From NCBI GenBank assembly GCA_933228895.1, contig OW121852.1, positions 109,575,544-109,639,543 on the forward strand: a stretch of DNA of 64,000 nucleotides, written 5' to 3'. Source of the DNA: Platycnemis pennipes. Its lineage: Eukaryota; Arthropoda; Insecta; Odonata; Platycnemididae. A model generated the notes under the pieces. It saw only the letters and a program-made list of their open reading frames with translations. It was not told where the DNA came from and made no database searches. A program made the position numbers and the translations under genes. Within the stretch, counting starts at the first letter, position 1. Each line of letters starts with the position of its first letter. Positions 13,609-25,800 of this stretch are shown one piece after another.

Positions 13609-15497
13609 TAGAACCTGTGAACAAGCAATTCAAGGGGTACCCTGTAGCTGAGTGTAGCTTCACTTAATTATCTATATTTTTATGACTATTCAGCCCTTGG
13701 TAACTCCGTCATTTCTTATATTTTCGTAATTATTTTTCATTTTAAAAAAGCTCTCAAGGTCCGAGAAACTTTCTACTAATTCTCTTCTCCTGGTTTGAAT
13801 ATATCCAAAGCTTCAACATATTGCACCTTTCCCTTTCAGTTCCTTGTTTCAAAGGAATAGCCACTGGTAGCGCGTGCATTTGACAAATGACGCGCAAACC
13901 GCGCGATGTTTGGGCCATTATTATCATTCCCCTCCAACTAACTTTCTGCGAAACACGGATCCAGCCGCGTAAGCTTTATTCAAGGTGCCATTCCATGAAC
14001 TGGCGAAGGCACAGAGATGACGATCTTTGGACCCCCAGTGAGGTAGCAAGCTGTTATGTTTTGCGCTTCGAGAGGAGTTTCTCGTGACAGCACCATTAAT
14101 CTTGTCGGCTAAATCCCTCTCTCTCTTTCACTCACTCTCCTCCCTGCATCTGCTGTCAGAATTTGTTTCCTTTAAGAGAGTCATGAGCTGAGTGAGTTCC
14201 CGGAGGATAGTACGGTCTCGACGATGCCTCAATCCTGAGTGTCATCATCTCCCTCGCCCCAGACGCGAGGGTAATTGTGACTGAACCCCAGACCGCCTAC
14301 GGGTGCATTTTTGAAATTTTCTGCCGATCATTGCTTTGACCTTTGTGTCATCTCGCGGGAGGGACGCCTGCTATCGTCTTTTGCAGCGTTCTAAGAGCCC
14401 AGTATCTCTTTTCCCTGACGTTTACGTCCCTTACCTCAGCCAACAACCAAAATTCATCCTCTCCTCTAGTCCCCTTTACGTCTCCTATTTTTAAATGTTA
14501 CCCCTCTCTCTCTCTCTTCAGTACAGCTTCCAAGTGTTTGCCTCCCTCTCCTCCTATAATCTCCATTCTATTGAGGGTGAGAAATTTCTAACCGTCACCC
14601 GTCTTCCCTGATCTTCTCCTCCGAAGGTGCCCAAAGTCGAAGTCGAAAGGCGTGAGACTTAACTGACAGGTGTCACCATTTCCTCCCCTTCCCCTCACGG
14701 GACCTAAATGGAGATTTGACAGGAATGGAAGGCGGGAGTCGCGAGGGAAATGGGAGTAGCACATTCTTCTCCACGCTCACACAAATATACCATCCTCCAA
14801 GTCCCGCACAACAGTGTTTCAAAGGATTGCTATCCCATTTCCAAGCTGGCTCTCCCGTCATTCCCGCGATGTTAAACACCGCGTTATACATTTTTCTGGT
14901 GTCTCTCCCCGAACTTAAGCATCAAATAAAAAAAAGAGATTGTGGAATGGTTATTTTCCGACGAACCCCGAGCTTCGTATCAGCGTGCGGTGGACCACCT
15001 CCAGAAGTGCTTAAAGACAAACGAGACGTCTTTTAAAGCAATGGGAGTATTTTTTAAGATTATGGCTTTCGAAAAGGAGTTCGGAGTCGGTGGATGGGAC
15101 TGGATTGCTTTGAAATATTGAACAGTGTTACGTTTTTTCGCATCCGATGGATATTTTTGGAGTGGTTTCTTCGTTGAATAATGAATGGGACCACTTTTGG
15201 AGTTTTCGAAAGGACCTAACTAGCGAAGTAGATCGGTCCTTTAACGTGTAATGGTATCCCATTAATATAAATAAAACTGAATGTGATGCAGTCAGCCAGA
15301 CGATAACTTTTTGCAATGACCATGCATAATAGATGAGCTTATCGTGGTGCAAAATTCGTAGGCTGAGTGAAAACACTCGAAAAAATTGCTGAGCAGAAAA
15401 ATTAGTTTTGTAATTAATATCAACAAATAGTTATTTAATGCATGTGATTATCGCCCCAATATATTTGCATGTATGTTCTTACAGTCAGAGTGTACCA
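13609..15497. other. No gene recognised
   Basis: A comparatively GC-richer stretch at about 13.86-15.0 kb gives several overlapping chance frames on both strands. None shows a domain or good splice borders. Confidence 0.45.
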
Positions 15498-15660
15498 CCG
15501 CCCACTTAGTAAGATCGGTAAAGTGCCGGTAACCCAAGGGTTGAGAGTTCGAATTCCTCTTCGACTGTGGTTAAAGGATAAAGCTTAAAACTAAGTTGAG
15601 TTGGTGGGTGCTAAATAAATTTGGCAATGGGAGTGACGGTAAACCTTATTCTGTTATTAC
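15498..15660 (+). mobile_element. tRNA-derived SINE fragment
   Basis: The first ~73 bases resemble a degenerate tRNA. A split A-box-like TTAGTAAGATCGG is followed about 40 bp later by a B-box (GAGTTCGAATTCC at about 15545-15557). It continues into non-tRNA sequence, as in a SINE body, rather than ending in a Pol III terminator. The arms do not pair well enough for a functional tRNA. The 3' boundary is approximate. Confidence 0.55.
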
Positions 15661-18600
15661 TACACGGAGAATACTTACTGGAATTCACCAAGAAGGATAG
15701 TTATAATGAGATAGTATTTTGAAGGATACATGCTTTGAATGCGCACCAAGCTCAGCCAAAGCCCCTACTTATTATCTTGCTATTTGCTATCTTCCTTTCT
15801 CTGGTAATATTTACTGAAATGGGAGCGGATATCAGGCTACAAAATGCCATTTTTTTGTTTGATTTTGCTACTTTAGCGTTCAAGCTGCCGTAATTCAATC
15901 GTATTTAGAGGGTACAATATCGGATGAAGTACGAAACACGTTTCTCTTTTTTTTCGAAAATTAGTTGGATTACGCTGAAACATTGTTGATAACAGGATTA
16001 GAGACTTTGCCTGTCATAGATGTAATGAAAGAATTTTTTACGAAATTTGGCGAGTGAAATTAGGAGCCCTATGCATTTCAAAATAGAAAATACTTTCATT
16101 TATTTGCGAAAATTAGATTTTCTGGAAGTGTCCCAGCTGCTAGAAATCCAGCGCAGTTTACGGTATGTCTTTAGTTCAAGCCATCGATGAGATGGCTACA
16201 CCCTACAGATGAGCCACAACCCTACAGAAATTCAGCGATTAATTTAAAATCCTAAATATGTAGGTGATTGGTGTATGCTACAGTTTGGAAAGCAATTCGA
16301 AAATTTGTTTTGTTTTTCCCTCAAGTTCTATTAACTTAAACCTTTTATTAAAAATTATATGCCTGTTGAAGCCTTTAATTTAAAATGTGACAAAATTCAT
16401 GGAAAATGTACATGGCGATACACTTTTTATTTATCCTTTCACCAAACTTGCAAATTTAATTCAACGATTTAAATCCACGATCTCGCTTTTGGGTCCCTCT
16501 TTCCTCTCAATTTATAAATAAATCTTCCGATTAATTAATTAATCTTAAGTACATTAATGAAAATGTTCTTCTGAATCAAATTATTAGTTAACATGAATCA
16601 TCATGCATATAGGTAAACATGGATAAATACCATCAGAAATGAGACTAAAGGAAGAAGTTACTAATTAAGTAAAGTATGGATTTCCCAGGGAAAATAGCTG
16701 GAGGCATAAAATATTGATGGTGTTACTAAAAATGGGTGGTTAAGGATTATGACATCATTTCTTATGAGACATTTGATATTAACGTTTATCAAAATGAGGG
16801 AGTTCTTCATTTTTAAAATAATTTCAAGTTTATTTCTCACCGTTTCCTTAAAAATCGCCTGGAATCCCCACGAATTTTTGCGATTGAAGCATAATCTTGA
16901 AGTATTAATAAACAAAGAGAATATGAAAAAGACCTGAGAAAATGGACCCTGTTACCGATCAATAAATGGCTTACAAAATTGACTACCTAAAACATCAAAC
17001 ATGTTTTTCCATTCCCTCCTCCTTTTATTTGTGTGAAACGAGAAAAGGAAGAAGGTCTGGAAGCAAGCCTTCCACTGAGACCATTCGAAGATTAATTCCA
17101 TCCTGGCAGCACCCCATTTTGTATACTCATACAACATGGCCGGACTAGGCCATGTTGTCTAGGATATTTAAGGCAGCTTTGTCCGGGAAGGACGGACGAC
17201 GATGTTTTCTTCAGGCAGAACGTATCTCCAGGCTACATTGCGTAACAAATCCTTTATTGCTCATCGCTGGCCAAAATGAATTATTTCCGAAAAGAGGCCC
17301 TTAAAAATAATAAAAAATGTGAGATCTAATTCATCCCCGAACTGAGCGCCAAAAAAACCTGTTCCAGTGAGACTCAATCGAGTAAAAGATGGAAAGCACG
17401 TACCCCGCCATAATCTCTCGGTCGTATTCTATCTCGTTCTTCCGCTCCATCGCAAGTTAAATAGGATTCATCGCGATCGTGCGTTGTCCACGCCGTTAGG
17501 AGACTGATCCTTGAGACAATCTCTGTCCCACACGCACCGAAAAAGGTTTCCGTGGCAATAAAAAAATAATGAGGCAAAGTGGGTAGGAAGAAAATATCAA
17601 CCGGCGATGATGAAAGAATTACGAAGTCCCTCTGGAAGTCCCTACTTTCGCGAGTTCCTCCCTGGCGACCTGTCGAGAGTGTGGGGGGGAAGACGAAGGA
17701 AAGGAATTTTTAATGGTGGACACTCTTCCGAATTGCCAAGGTCATGTACTCCATCTCCGCCTAAAATATATATTTATGTTTGTATCCTCCTCTCCCATTT
17801 TCTTCGGCATTCGGGATAACCGGAATTTTTAAGCTTCACCCACGCTGCCCTGCTTCGTCCTCCATAATTGAATACCCTGGGCGTCGGGCAAGTGCAGCTA
17901 CGTGTATCCCGTCATTAAATCCGCCCCCTTTGCGAGCATCCCAGGGCACGCTCCTCGCTCTTTCCCCGATCCTCATTCCGCTGGCACTTGTCCTCTCCCT
18001 ACCCGTCAAACGCCCCCGCAGTCTTTAACTGATGCCCCATTAACGATCTATGCCGTTCGGCCATTATTCGGCCCTACCCACTAATACCCCGACCGCTACC
18101 GCCCGAATGGTATAATGCACATTTGACAAGTGCTCAGCGAGCAAATTACTACGCCTTCACCCAACGGCCAATCCCCTGAACTCTCTGGTTCAACCCGCCC
18201 CGGCTTACGAGATGTTCAACGTCAACGGGGCGCGTGGTTAATTAATCTCTCACGCGCGACCAGCCATTGCTCTCTCAGCCCCTCTCTCTCTCCCTCAACC
18301 TCCCTCCCGCGACCCAGGATTGGTAGGATTTATGTGAAAGATTTCCTCGGTGTTCCCTTACCCTTATTCCCCCCAGTCCATTTGGCGGTTCAGGGAAGAC
18401 AGTCTAATTAGGCAAACACAGACTGCACTTTTCAAAGTTATTAATGTATCAATCTTAGAACATCGGAAGCTGCGCTCTAGAAATGAGACGTGTTTTTGCA
18501 GACGTTAGGCCTTATCCCCAAAATTATAAAAACGGCCTACGGTTGTAAATAACTACCATGGCTGGCTAGTTTTCGTTGGTCCGTTTTCGTTCCAAATACC

Positions 18601-20299
18601 TCGAAATTGCTTGCAAAACAAGTGAAAATGTTTCATGGAAACGATCGTCAACTTGTCAGTCCCCTGTTCTTTCATAGCTTATGCTTCTTCTGAGGCATCA
18701 CTTCAATTCTGATAGCAATTAGTACCACAGCCGGTTTATTTTTAGGACGTATTTCTGTTTTCGGTATTGGTGGTGTTCTACCGATTAGGTTAATTTTCGT
18801 TTCGAGGATTTCGTTCCTCTTCTCCCGAAGTCCAAGTTTCTCAATCATATATCAAATTTTTCGCTGTTCTAAAAACTTTTATTGTATTTTACTATGGGAA
18901 CCTTTCATAGGTTCACTTCGTAAATGCCTCTATTTCCAACTCTTTTAGCCTTATAATAATCTTGTGCATTACACTTTACTGCAAGCCAGACTATGGCTTT
19001 TACAGAAATATACGGCAGATGTGTTCAATTTCAATACTGATTTAATTATATGAACCCCATACTATATTGATAGACCGGATCATAAGGATAAGATAATAGA
19101 AAGCCACTGCATTGCAGACACATTCATATATTCGTTCTTTCCTCACACAATTCATGACTATAACAATATCAAGACACTTCGTTTGTATTACTACCTGAGT
19201 AGCAAACTGAATTACTGCCCTTGCTCTGTTTTATCGCCTCCAAATGTTGATACATTCTAAATGCTATTCCTTTGGGAAACGAGGAAACCATTGTTGTGAT
19301 TGGTTGTTGAACCAAGTGGTGATTGGTTAAGAATATTTATATTCATTTGAAACATTTCTTCCTATTTCTACATCTTATTACTCTCCTTCCTCTCAAACAC
19401 TAGCATTTTTCGTTTGTCATATTTTTTGTCCATCCTCCTTGTTTCTTTTTCGCGCCCATATTTCAATCGTCGCCATTTCTTATTCCTCTACTACCTGTGG
19501 CCGTTTTGCCACTCTGTTTCGCAAAAGTACTTACCTACCTTATCCTTCGTGTGCTCTTTTGTGGCGTCCATTGTCAGGTCCCTGCCAGTATTTCTTTTGC
19601 ACAAGTTTTGCTGTTATATCACGTAGCCTAGAATCATCCTGTTTGACTCATCTGCTTACGCTGTGCATTTTTCCGTTCTACTTGTAGCGGCTTGGATGGA
19701 CACTTTGCCAGCGGGCGTGAACGGGCATAGGTGGTAAATAGTGGTTGAATATATGAAATGAAAGTAGGGTATATTATTATAGCAGAGTATCTACAGGTTT
19801 GGTCTCGATCTCTACCATTATTATCCTTCAGTCCATTTCAGTCCTTATCGTTCAACCGCAAATTTCATAGATGCAAAAATATGATTCATTCTAGATTGAG
19901 TATGTGGGAAACACTGTGCAAATTCCACACGATTCTTAAATCTTTACCTAGCCCTGTCATTTCTCCCTGCCGCCTGATATTTTTCAATGTGCCTCGCTTT
20001 TGATATGTTTGTGACATATGTTTGTGGAATCTAACCTATTATCCCTTCGAATTCTATCTCTTGCGGATAATTCATCGATATTAACCTAACCTCCTATACA
20101 TTAGTCGTTTTCTTCCTTCACCGACTACAGCAGCTCATTTACTTATGAGAGTTACGTATTAGTAAGCTAATATATAACTCTTTTCTTAGATATTGGAACG
20201 GATTCTTTCATCTCCGTATTTACATCATTTACTCCCTCACAAAGTTGGCTTATAATTATGATCTACGACAGTATTTTTCAAGTCTGATCTTATCTCAAT
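15661..20299. other. No gene recognised; one perfect small hairpin
   Basis: Mainly AT-rich with a GC-richer section at about 17.4-18.4 kb that produces overlapping chance frames. At 17131-17158 lies a perfect 11-bp stem with a 6-nt loop (ACAACATGGCC / GGCCATGTTGT). No exon, tRNA or identifiable transposon was seen. Confidence 0.45.
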
Positions 20300-20652
20300 T
20301 ACGAATACATCTTTGGTCAACAATCTTAGAATGGTTTGATGCTCCTCTTCATTTAATTCTTCTATCAGTTGGTCTCTTCATATCTACATAAGATTTCTAT
20401 TTCGCATCCTTTATTACTTCCCGTGTATGTCTCATGTGAGGTCTTTCTTTGCCATTCTTCCCGTTCTCTTGTAGCTCGACGATTGCCTTCATCAGGCCAT
20501 CATACCTCAAGTAATGAAAGATTGAGTTTTCCTCTCCTCTTGTTAAGGTTTTCAGGATCTTTCTTTTCTCTCACTCTTCTTTGAAATCATTCGCTTTTGA
20601 ATCGGTTCCTCCATTTCATCTTCATTATTCTTCTATTGCATCACATTTCTAA

Positions 20653-20873
20653 AGGCCTGGTTACACGATACATTAACACGTACGGGTTCATGTACATTTG
20701 CGTGAATGGTTTCAGCGCAACTTGTGCGAATGCATGAACCAAATAGAACAGGTTCTATTTTCTGTTCACGCATTCATTCATTTGTACATTTTGGTGTGGT
20801 CACACGATGCATTTTCGCGTTCATTCATTTAGACATTAACTTGTACGTGTTAATGTATCGTGTAACCAGGCCT
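20653..20873. mobile_element. 221-bp MITE with 3-bp TAA target duplication (PIF/Harbinger-like)
   Basis: Terminal inverted repeats of about 31 bp start AGGCCTGGTTACACGATACA and end with the exact complement (ending AACCAGGCCT). Direct TAA flanks lie at 20650-20652 and 20874-20876. A 3-bp TWA duplication is typical of PIF/Harbinger. The element has no coding capacity. It interrupts the - strand reverse-transcriptase relic. Confidence 0.85.
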
Positions 20874-20891
20874 TAAGGCTATCTAACCTTC

Positions 20892-21136
20892 GGGGTCGTG
20901 GTGACCCAGTGGGTAAAGCGTTAAGCTACTGACCTGGGGGTCCCGGGTTTAAATCCCGGGCATGAGTCTTTCTGGACAACTCCATCTAAATTCCTTGCGA
21001 TTCATTTGCTGCGTGTCAGAACTTAGGAATCGCAGGTGGCCCAGGGAAAGGAACTGGTCCCCCTACCCTAAATGTGTGAATTTCACACAACAATGGCTTA
21101 GTATGGGATGAGCTTTACCCTCACCTATCAAAGAAC
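20892..21136 (+). mobile_element. tRNA-derived SINE, family A, copy 1
   Basis: It starts with a tRNA-like head, GGGGTCGTGGTGACCCAGTG, with an A-box-like region and a B-box (GGGTTTAAATCC, about 20944-20955). The body is shared with the copy at 40639 (CTGCGTGTCA, GGAATCGCAG, ending CTTTACCCTCACCTA). A 10-bp direct repeat AACCTTCGGG at 20885-20894 and 21137-21146 is a likely target-site duplication. It is inserted in the retrotransposon relic. Confidence 0.8.
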
Positions 21137-21885
21137 AACCTTCGGGTTGAACACAACTTTTTATAGCCTTGAATATCTGCTGTTGTTATAGCCAATGGCT
21201 TACTGCCATAAAGAAACGTGCTCAAAATGTAAGTTCTGATTAACTGTTTTCTTACTTTCTAATTTATTTCCAGCATTAAGGCGATTATTCCTAGGCATAA
21301 TTTCTTCTTTAGCTAGGCTATTTTACTACATCATCCTTCTTGCTTATTCCATCGTTGGTTACTCGGCTTCTCAAATAGTAATACTAGCTTGTAGCTTTAG
21401 TTCCCCGAATTTAACACCAGTCTTGGCGTCTCCCCCTCTACTGCCAATTAATGATTTTATTTATTCTCATTGTCATTCAATTTATATCTGGTAATTATTT
21501 TTTCCATATTGTTAAAAGTTTCACCAAACTTTTTTCTGTCTTTGCCATGACTTCTATGTCATCAGATTAAAACAGCAAGCTAATTTTTCCGTGGATATTC
21601 ACTCTCAAAACCTTCTCTTTGATTTCATTGATGACTTTCTTGATGTAAACGTTAAAAATTCTTAATTCTTCACTCTGCACTGCTGGGTCCATATTTAATC
21701 ATGCTTGATTATTTTTTATAAAAACTGTAGATAATTCTGTAGCCGATTTAGGAGACTCCAATTTCTTTCTGGAGGCCAAGTACGGAATTATAATCTACGT
21801 CACCAAAAGCCTTCCCCAAAATCACAGACGCGATGAAGATGGGTGTGCATAATGAAACTCAATGGTAATACTCCACACTAATTTA

Positions 21886-22602
21886 CATCTACATCTACAT
21901 CTACATCTACATAATACCCTGCAAGCCACCACAAGGGTGTGTGGCAGGGGGTGATTGCTCACCAAACATGCACTACATATCATGCATAAAAAAGGAATAG
22001 TATTAATATAGTAGTCAGAACTACACTATTTAAAAAAGATAGAAATTGCAAAGCAAGCATGCAAAAACATTCTGTTAGTAGGGTTAGCTTTAAGTACTCA
22101 TACCAACATGCAGCTACCAGTGCTATTCATTGCTACTCTCCGATAGGACATATTTACCGTTATTCGTATCTCTTATTGTGCGAGGGAAAAAGGACATTTT
22201 GAATCGGTCAGTTCGGCAATCAATTTCTCTAACTTTATGATTATGGTCCAGTCTGCCATAGTAAGTTGGGGTTCGTAAAATATTTTTAACATCATCACTG
22301 AAAATATTGCCTTGGAATTTGTGGAAGAGATTAAGTCTAAATTTCAACCTGCGATCTGACAATGATTCCCATTTCAATTCATTTAATAGACTGGTTACGC
22401 TAATATAATTATCGTATCGTCCCTTTACAAATCTTACCGATCTTCGCTGCACACGTTCAAGTTCATTACTTAGACCGATTTCGTAGGGATCCCATACACT
22501 GGCAGCATATTCCAAATGAGGTCTAACAAGGGAAAAGTAGCTGATTTCTCGTACATGATCGTCACATTTACCCAATACTCTTTTAATGAAACCCAGTTGA
22601 GT
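21886..22602 (-). mobile_element. 5'-truncated CR1/Jockey-group non-LTR retrotransposon
   Basis: The insertion sits exactly inside the left arm of the hairpin element and is flanked by a 7-bp target duplication TAATTTA (21879-21885 and 22603-22609). The intact right arm shows the uninterrupted pre-insertion sequence. On the - strand it encodes the C-terminal part of a reverse transcriptase and ends in a (TACATC)n-type tail at 21886-21912. The 3' untranslated block ATAATACCCTGCAAGCCACC follows that tail. It is strongly 5' truncated, as target-primed retrotransposition often leaves. Confidence 0.9.
22123..22602 (-). pseudogene. Reverse-transcriptase C-terminal fragment
   Basis: About 160 codons are open without frameshift. 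Recognisable parts are GFIKRVLGKCDDHVRE, the signature LVRPHLEYAASVWDPY, LERVQRRSVRFVKGRYD, a LKWESLSDRRLKFRL block and SFFPRTIRD. These match the end of reverse transcriptases of CR1/Jockey-group non-LTR elements. The catalytic palm (FADD block) is missing, so it cannot be active. The first dozen codons of the apparent frame belong to the hairpin arm, not to the retroelement. Confidence 0.9.
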
Positions 22603-22805
22603 TAATTTAATGATGGTCGACCCGGGTTTCGGCAACTCAGTGCCATTTTCAAGGTTGTCCTCATTTCATTCGGCACTGAGTTGCCGAAACCCGGGTCGAC
22701 CATCATTAAATTAGTGTGGAGTATTACTATTGAGTTTCATTATGCATATTAATAACTTCCACAAAGTTACGCCTGAAACGACTTCTTATATTCGAAGATG
22801 GGTGT

Positions 22806-25800
22806 TTTACTCATCGCTATAATTTTACTATACTTCTCTGTACCTTTGAGTTATTTTCTATTGCTACAATACGCAGTCTTTACTTCCACTGTAAGTTAAT
22901 ACCGCTCTAAAATTCACGTTTTTTCTTTCCATTTTACGTCATTCAATGCAAACATTTATATTTTACCTCTGCATTTCCAGCTTTTCTGCCTTTAGTATTG
23001 TTAGTGTTTGGTTTTTTATTCTCTTAGCTCTTGGTTTGGTTTCCTTTCCTGTGCAAGGCTTGGGAATAAATACGACCCCAGAGGCCTGGTCTTCACTGAT
23101 GCAGGGCCGTAGTGGACTCTCGCGTTGTGGCCAGGATTCATTACGCTATTGTCAGAGTCCGTTACGAAATCTCGGGGTAATTAGAAGAGGTTTCCCGTTT
23201 CTTGGCTCAATGGTGTTTCTAACATGACACCGTAGCTATAACGACGCCCATATTGACGTCAAACTCTATTATACAGCCGCCTCTCTGAGAAACACTCTGC
23301 CTAGGCTACCTTTCGCTCTGCTCCTGCCCTTAGATATATCTAGCAGAGCGGCTCCACAAGGAGCAATATTCATTACTCACGCCAATTCTACATCTCGGTG
23401 TATTGGCCTTGAAACCTAAAAACCTTCCACTTTGTGAATAATATATTTATATAGCACTTCTTCAAGTGGCTGAAGTTACCTATTAATTTCTGCAGTCCAA
23501 CTTAATATGTAAAATGATAGCAAAAATTCGATAAATTTACCTTAAGAATGCTATATATGTCTTTTTCGCCAATTGCATGTGTATTATTTTTTAACTTCAA
23601 TTAATTTTCTTGTAAGAAAATGATTCCTCATGTAGTAAATGCACGTAAGTTTTAGTACCTTTCCTAAAATATTCTAAAAGTTTCTTCTAGAATTATATCT
23701 GGCTTATTTGATTTCCTAATGATAATACCGGTCATTAAACGTTGGAAATGAATCCAACTGTTGACGCAACTTTACACTAATTTCTCTTTGTTATGGGGCG
23801 CAAAATCACAAAGGCTGAAACCCTAAAAAGATTCATTTGAATGAAAAATATCCAGTTCTTCGAAAATTAGTGTCGGCTGGGTTCCTGAAAAATTGCCCAG
23901 TAAACGCTCCAATGCTAGATTTAATGTCCGCTGGAACTACGCATCGTGAAAGTTACTTAAAAATGTAATTGCTTTTATCAATTAAATAATGGTAAGATAT
24001 CAACCGCCCTTCACCTAATGTGAGTAACCCACGTATAATGCCATTGAAAAATATAAGTATGAAGTTTAGTGAGTGTTACTTCCTTTACGCGTTTATGTAA
24101 TAATAAACGTGGAATGTAACTTTGAAGAATTCATTCCGTCAAAAAATGAACCGTTAGTTCTGTCACACTCAGCATTTGGCGCCTAAGTTTGACGGACGGT
24201 TCGGTTTGAACGAACGATTCTTTTATCCTCAGCTCTTAAGACCTTTCTGTTTTATTTTTTGTGAACCAATCATCTATCCTTGATTAATACGTCCACTTGC
24301 TCTAAATCTCTGTTCCTAATTTCTCAGTATACAGATCGGCAGTAAAAGAAGGATATCTTTCTCTTTGAAATTTGCAGATGCGGCAGGTGTAGTAGACATT
24401 CGCTCAAATATTTCGTAATGTGTTTCCATAATTTACGCTCCTTCTTCCTAGTCATAGGATCAAGATAATTATGACCTGTAAAATCGAATGCAGTGTTTCT
24501 GTGCAAAATGTGGCATATTTTAAACGAGGAATAATTTTTGATAGTGCTTAAATAATGCGTCATAATTCCGAGAACATTGATTTTGCATTAGATGGAATAC
24601 TGTTATAGTGCAATTAATTTTTCCTAACTGTGTTCAATTATATGGGCTTTACGCATGATTATAAGTGACAATGACAAATATGAAGCATCAATAGTTTCCA
24701 TATGAATTATCTTACTTTGTTAACCTTACTTCAGTTTCGCATTCGAACATTGCTTTGGAGCAGAATCGAAGATAAAACCTTTTGTCGTTAAATTTTTCGG
24801 ATTTATGCATCAAATTTTCAGCACCATGGTAATAAACTAAACATTTATATCACACATAATTTATCATGTTTCAGAAATAAACCAGTTGCGTTGGTTCAAT
24901 AGTTACTTTAATTGCCCCTCATCCCAGCAAACTCAATAAATGCCCAAGATCTGCATCGCACTGACCTTGCGCCTAATAATAACGCACTGTACACAGCAAA
25001 TACAAGAAAAAACACGATCTGAATAAATGGCGAAAATTAATTCCGTCGAATTCCCAAACATTTCTCTCGTATCCGATGTAAAACAAGCTGCCGGCGGAGT
25101 AATTTCAGCGACGGCTCATTATTACCGCTTCTCCTTTCACGCCACGAATCGCAAATTTTTCCCTTCGTTCTCTCTCTCTCCCTTATTTCCTTGTGATTGC
25201 AAACACGCCGTCCTCATCCGAGCTCAAATACTATGACGCTCTTTCGTGAAGCAATGTAATATAACAAGCTAGCGCATTGGGTTCCTGGAATGCATGGGCA
25301 CGTCCTGAAACTCAAAAGCTTCTCCCCACTACGCACCCGGATAATATCCCGTCATCTCCACCAAGGCGTTCCCGGTGTTACCTGGGCTTCCGTCGCTCTC
25401 GCCGATGAGAATTCCATCTTCTCCTCCCTCACCCCCTTTCCCCTCCCTCCCCACACCCTCGCACCACGACATCTAATCCCCTCCGACCCCTCCCGAGCCC
25501 CTACTGCTCGCTATGCTAATATCTTCCCTTTCTGGACTCCCTTATTCTCCCCACTTTCCTCCAATCCTTACTGCCCTGACTTTAAACCGCTCTGCGAATC
25601 CGATTGGCGTAACCTGGTCCAGTTCATCCTCCACGAGGGGTGAATGAAATCTCAAGTCCTTTCTGGTTGAGAATTAAGTTATGAACTAATCCTGGCCAAC
25701 GCCGCAATGTTCCGTGGTTCCTTTCATGCATTAGGTTCTCTATTTTCTTGTTTTGCGTTTTTTTCTTTTTTTTCCTTCCATCGCTACTGTATTATTTTCG

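Larger units (their letters stand above)
20300..21834 (-). pseudogene. Degraded non-LTR retrotransposon (RTE-like), reverse-transcriptase relic
   Basis: Read on the - strand this is a decayed copy of the element seen better preserved at 45.5-46.1 kb. Both share the 3' end GGTCAACAATC and the segment whose complement reads AAACTGTTTTCTTA next to TAAAGAAAC. Farther in, the complement of about 21.54-21.57 kb gives SDDIEVMAKTE, matching the FADD catalytic block of reverse transcriptases. Frames are broken throughout. A MITE (20653-20873) and a SINE (20892-21136) are inserted within it. The upstream part probably continues past the hairpin element at 21847-22793. Confidence 0.75.
21847..22793. mobile_element. 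Hairpin retroelement (Penelope-like tail), interrupted by a non-LTR insertion
   Basis: Two 75-bp arms are inverted copies of each other: 21846-21885 plus 22610-22644 on the left, and 22672-22746 on the right, with a 27-bp loop. A tail with the block TTCCACAAAGTTACGCCTGAA (22759-22779, approximately) follows the right arm. The whole is flanked by a 12-bp direct repeat GAAGATGGGTGT at 21835-21846 and 22794-22805, so it moved as a unit. The left arm is split by a 717-bp retrotransposon. The arm core (CTTGAAAATGGC, CCGAAACCCGGGTCG) resembles the 3' ends of Penelope-like elements. That family name is inference. Confidence 0.75.

Noticed and set aside
15498..15570. Functional tRNA gene
   Set aside because: It has A- and B-box-like sequences, but the stems pair poorly, there is no T-run terminator and the sequence continues into SINE-like DNA.
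21886..21912. CRISPR-like or simple microsatellite array of TACATC units
   Set aside because: It is the short 3' tail repeat of the inserted non-LTR element, next to its 3' untranslated block, and has no spacers.
22600..22635. Reverse-transcriptase start codon at the end of the - strand frame
   Set aside because: The first dozen codons are translated from the hairpin arm into which the retroelement inserted. The true fragment begins at 22602.
25290..25643. 117-codon + strand frame
   Set aside because: Proline/serine/leucine-rich peptide caused by a C/T-rich stretch, without domain or splice support.
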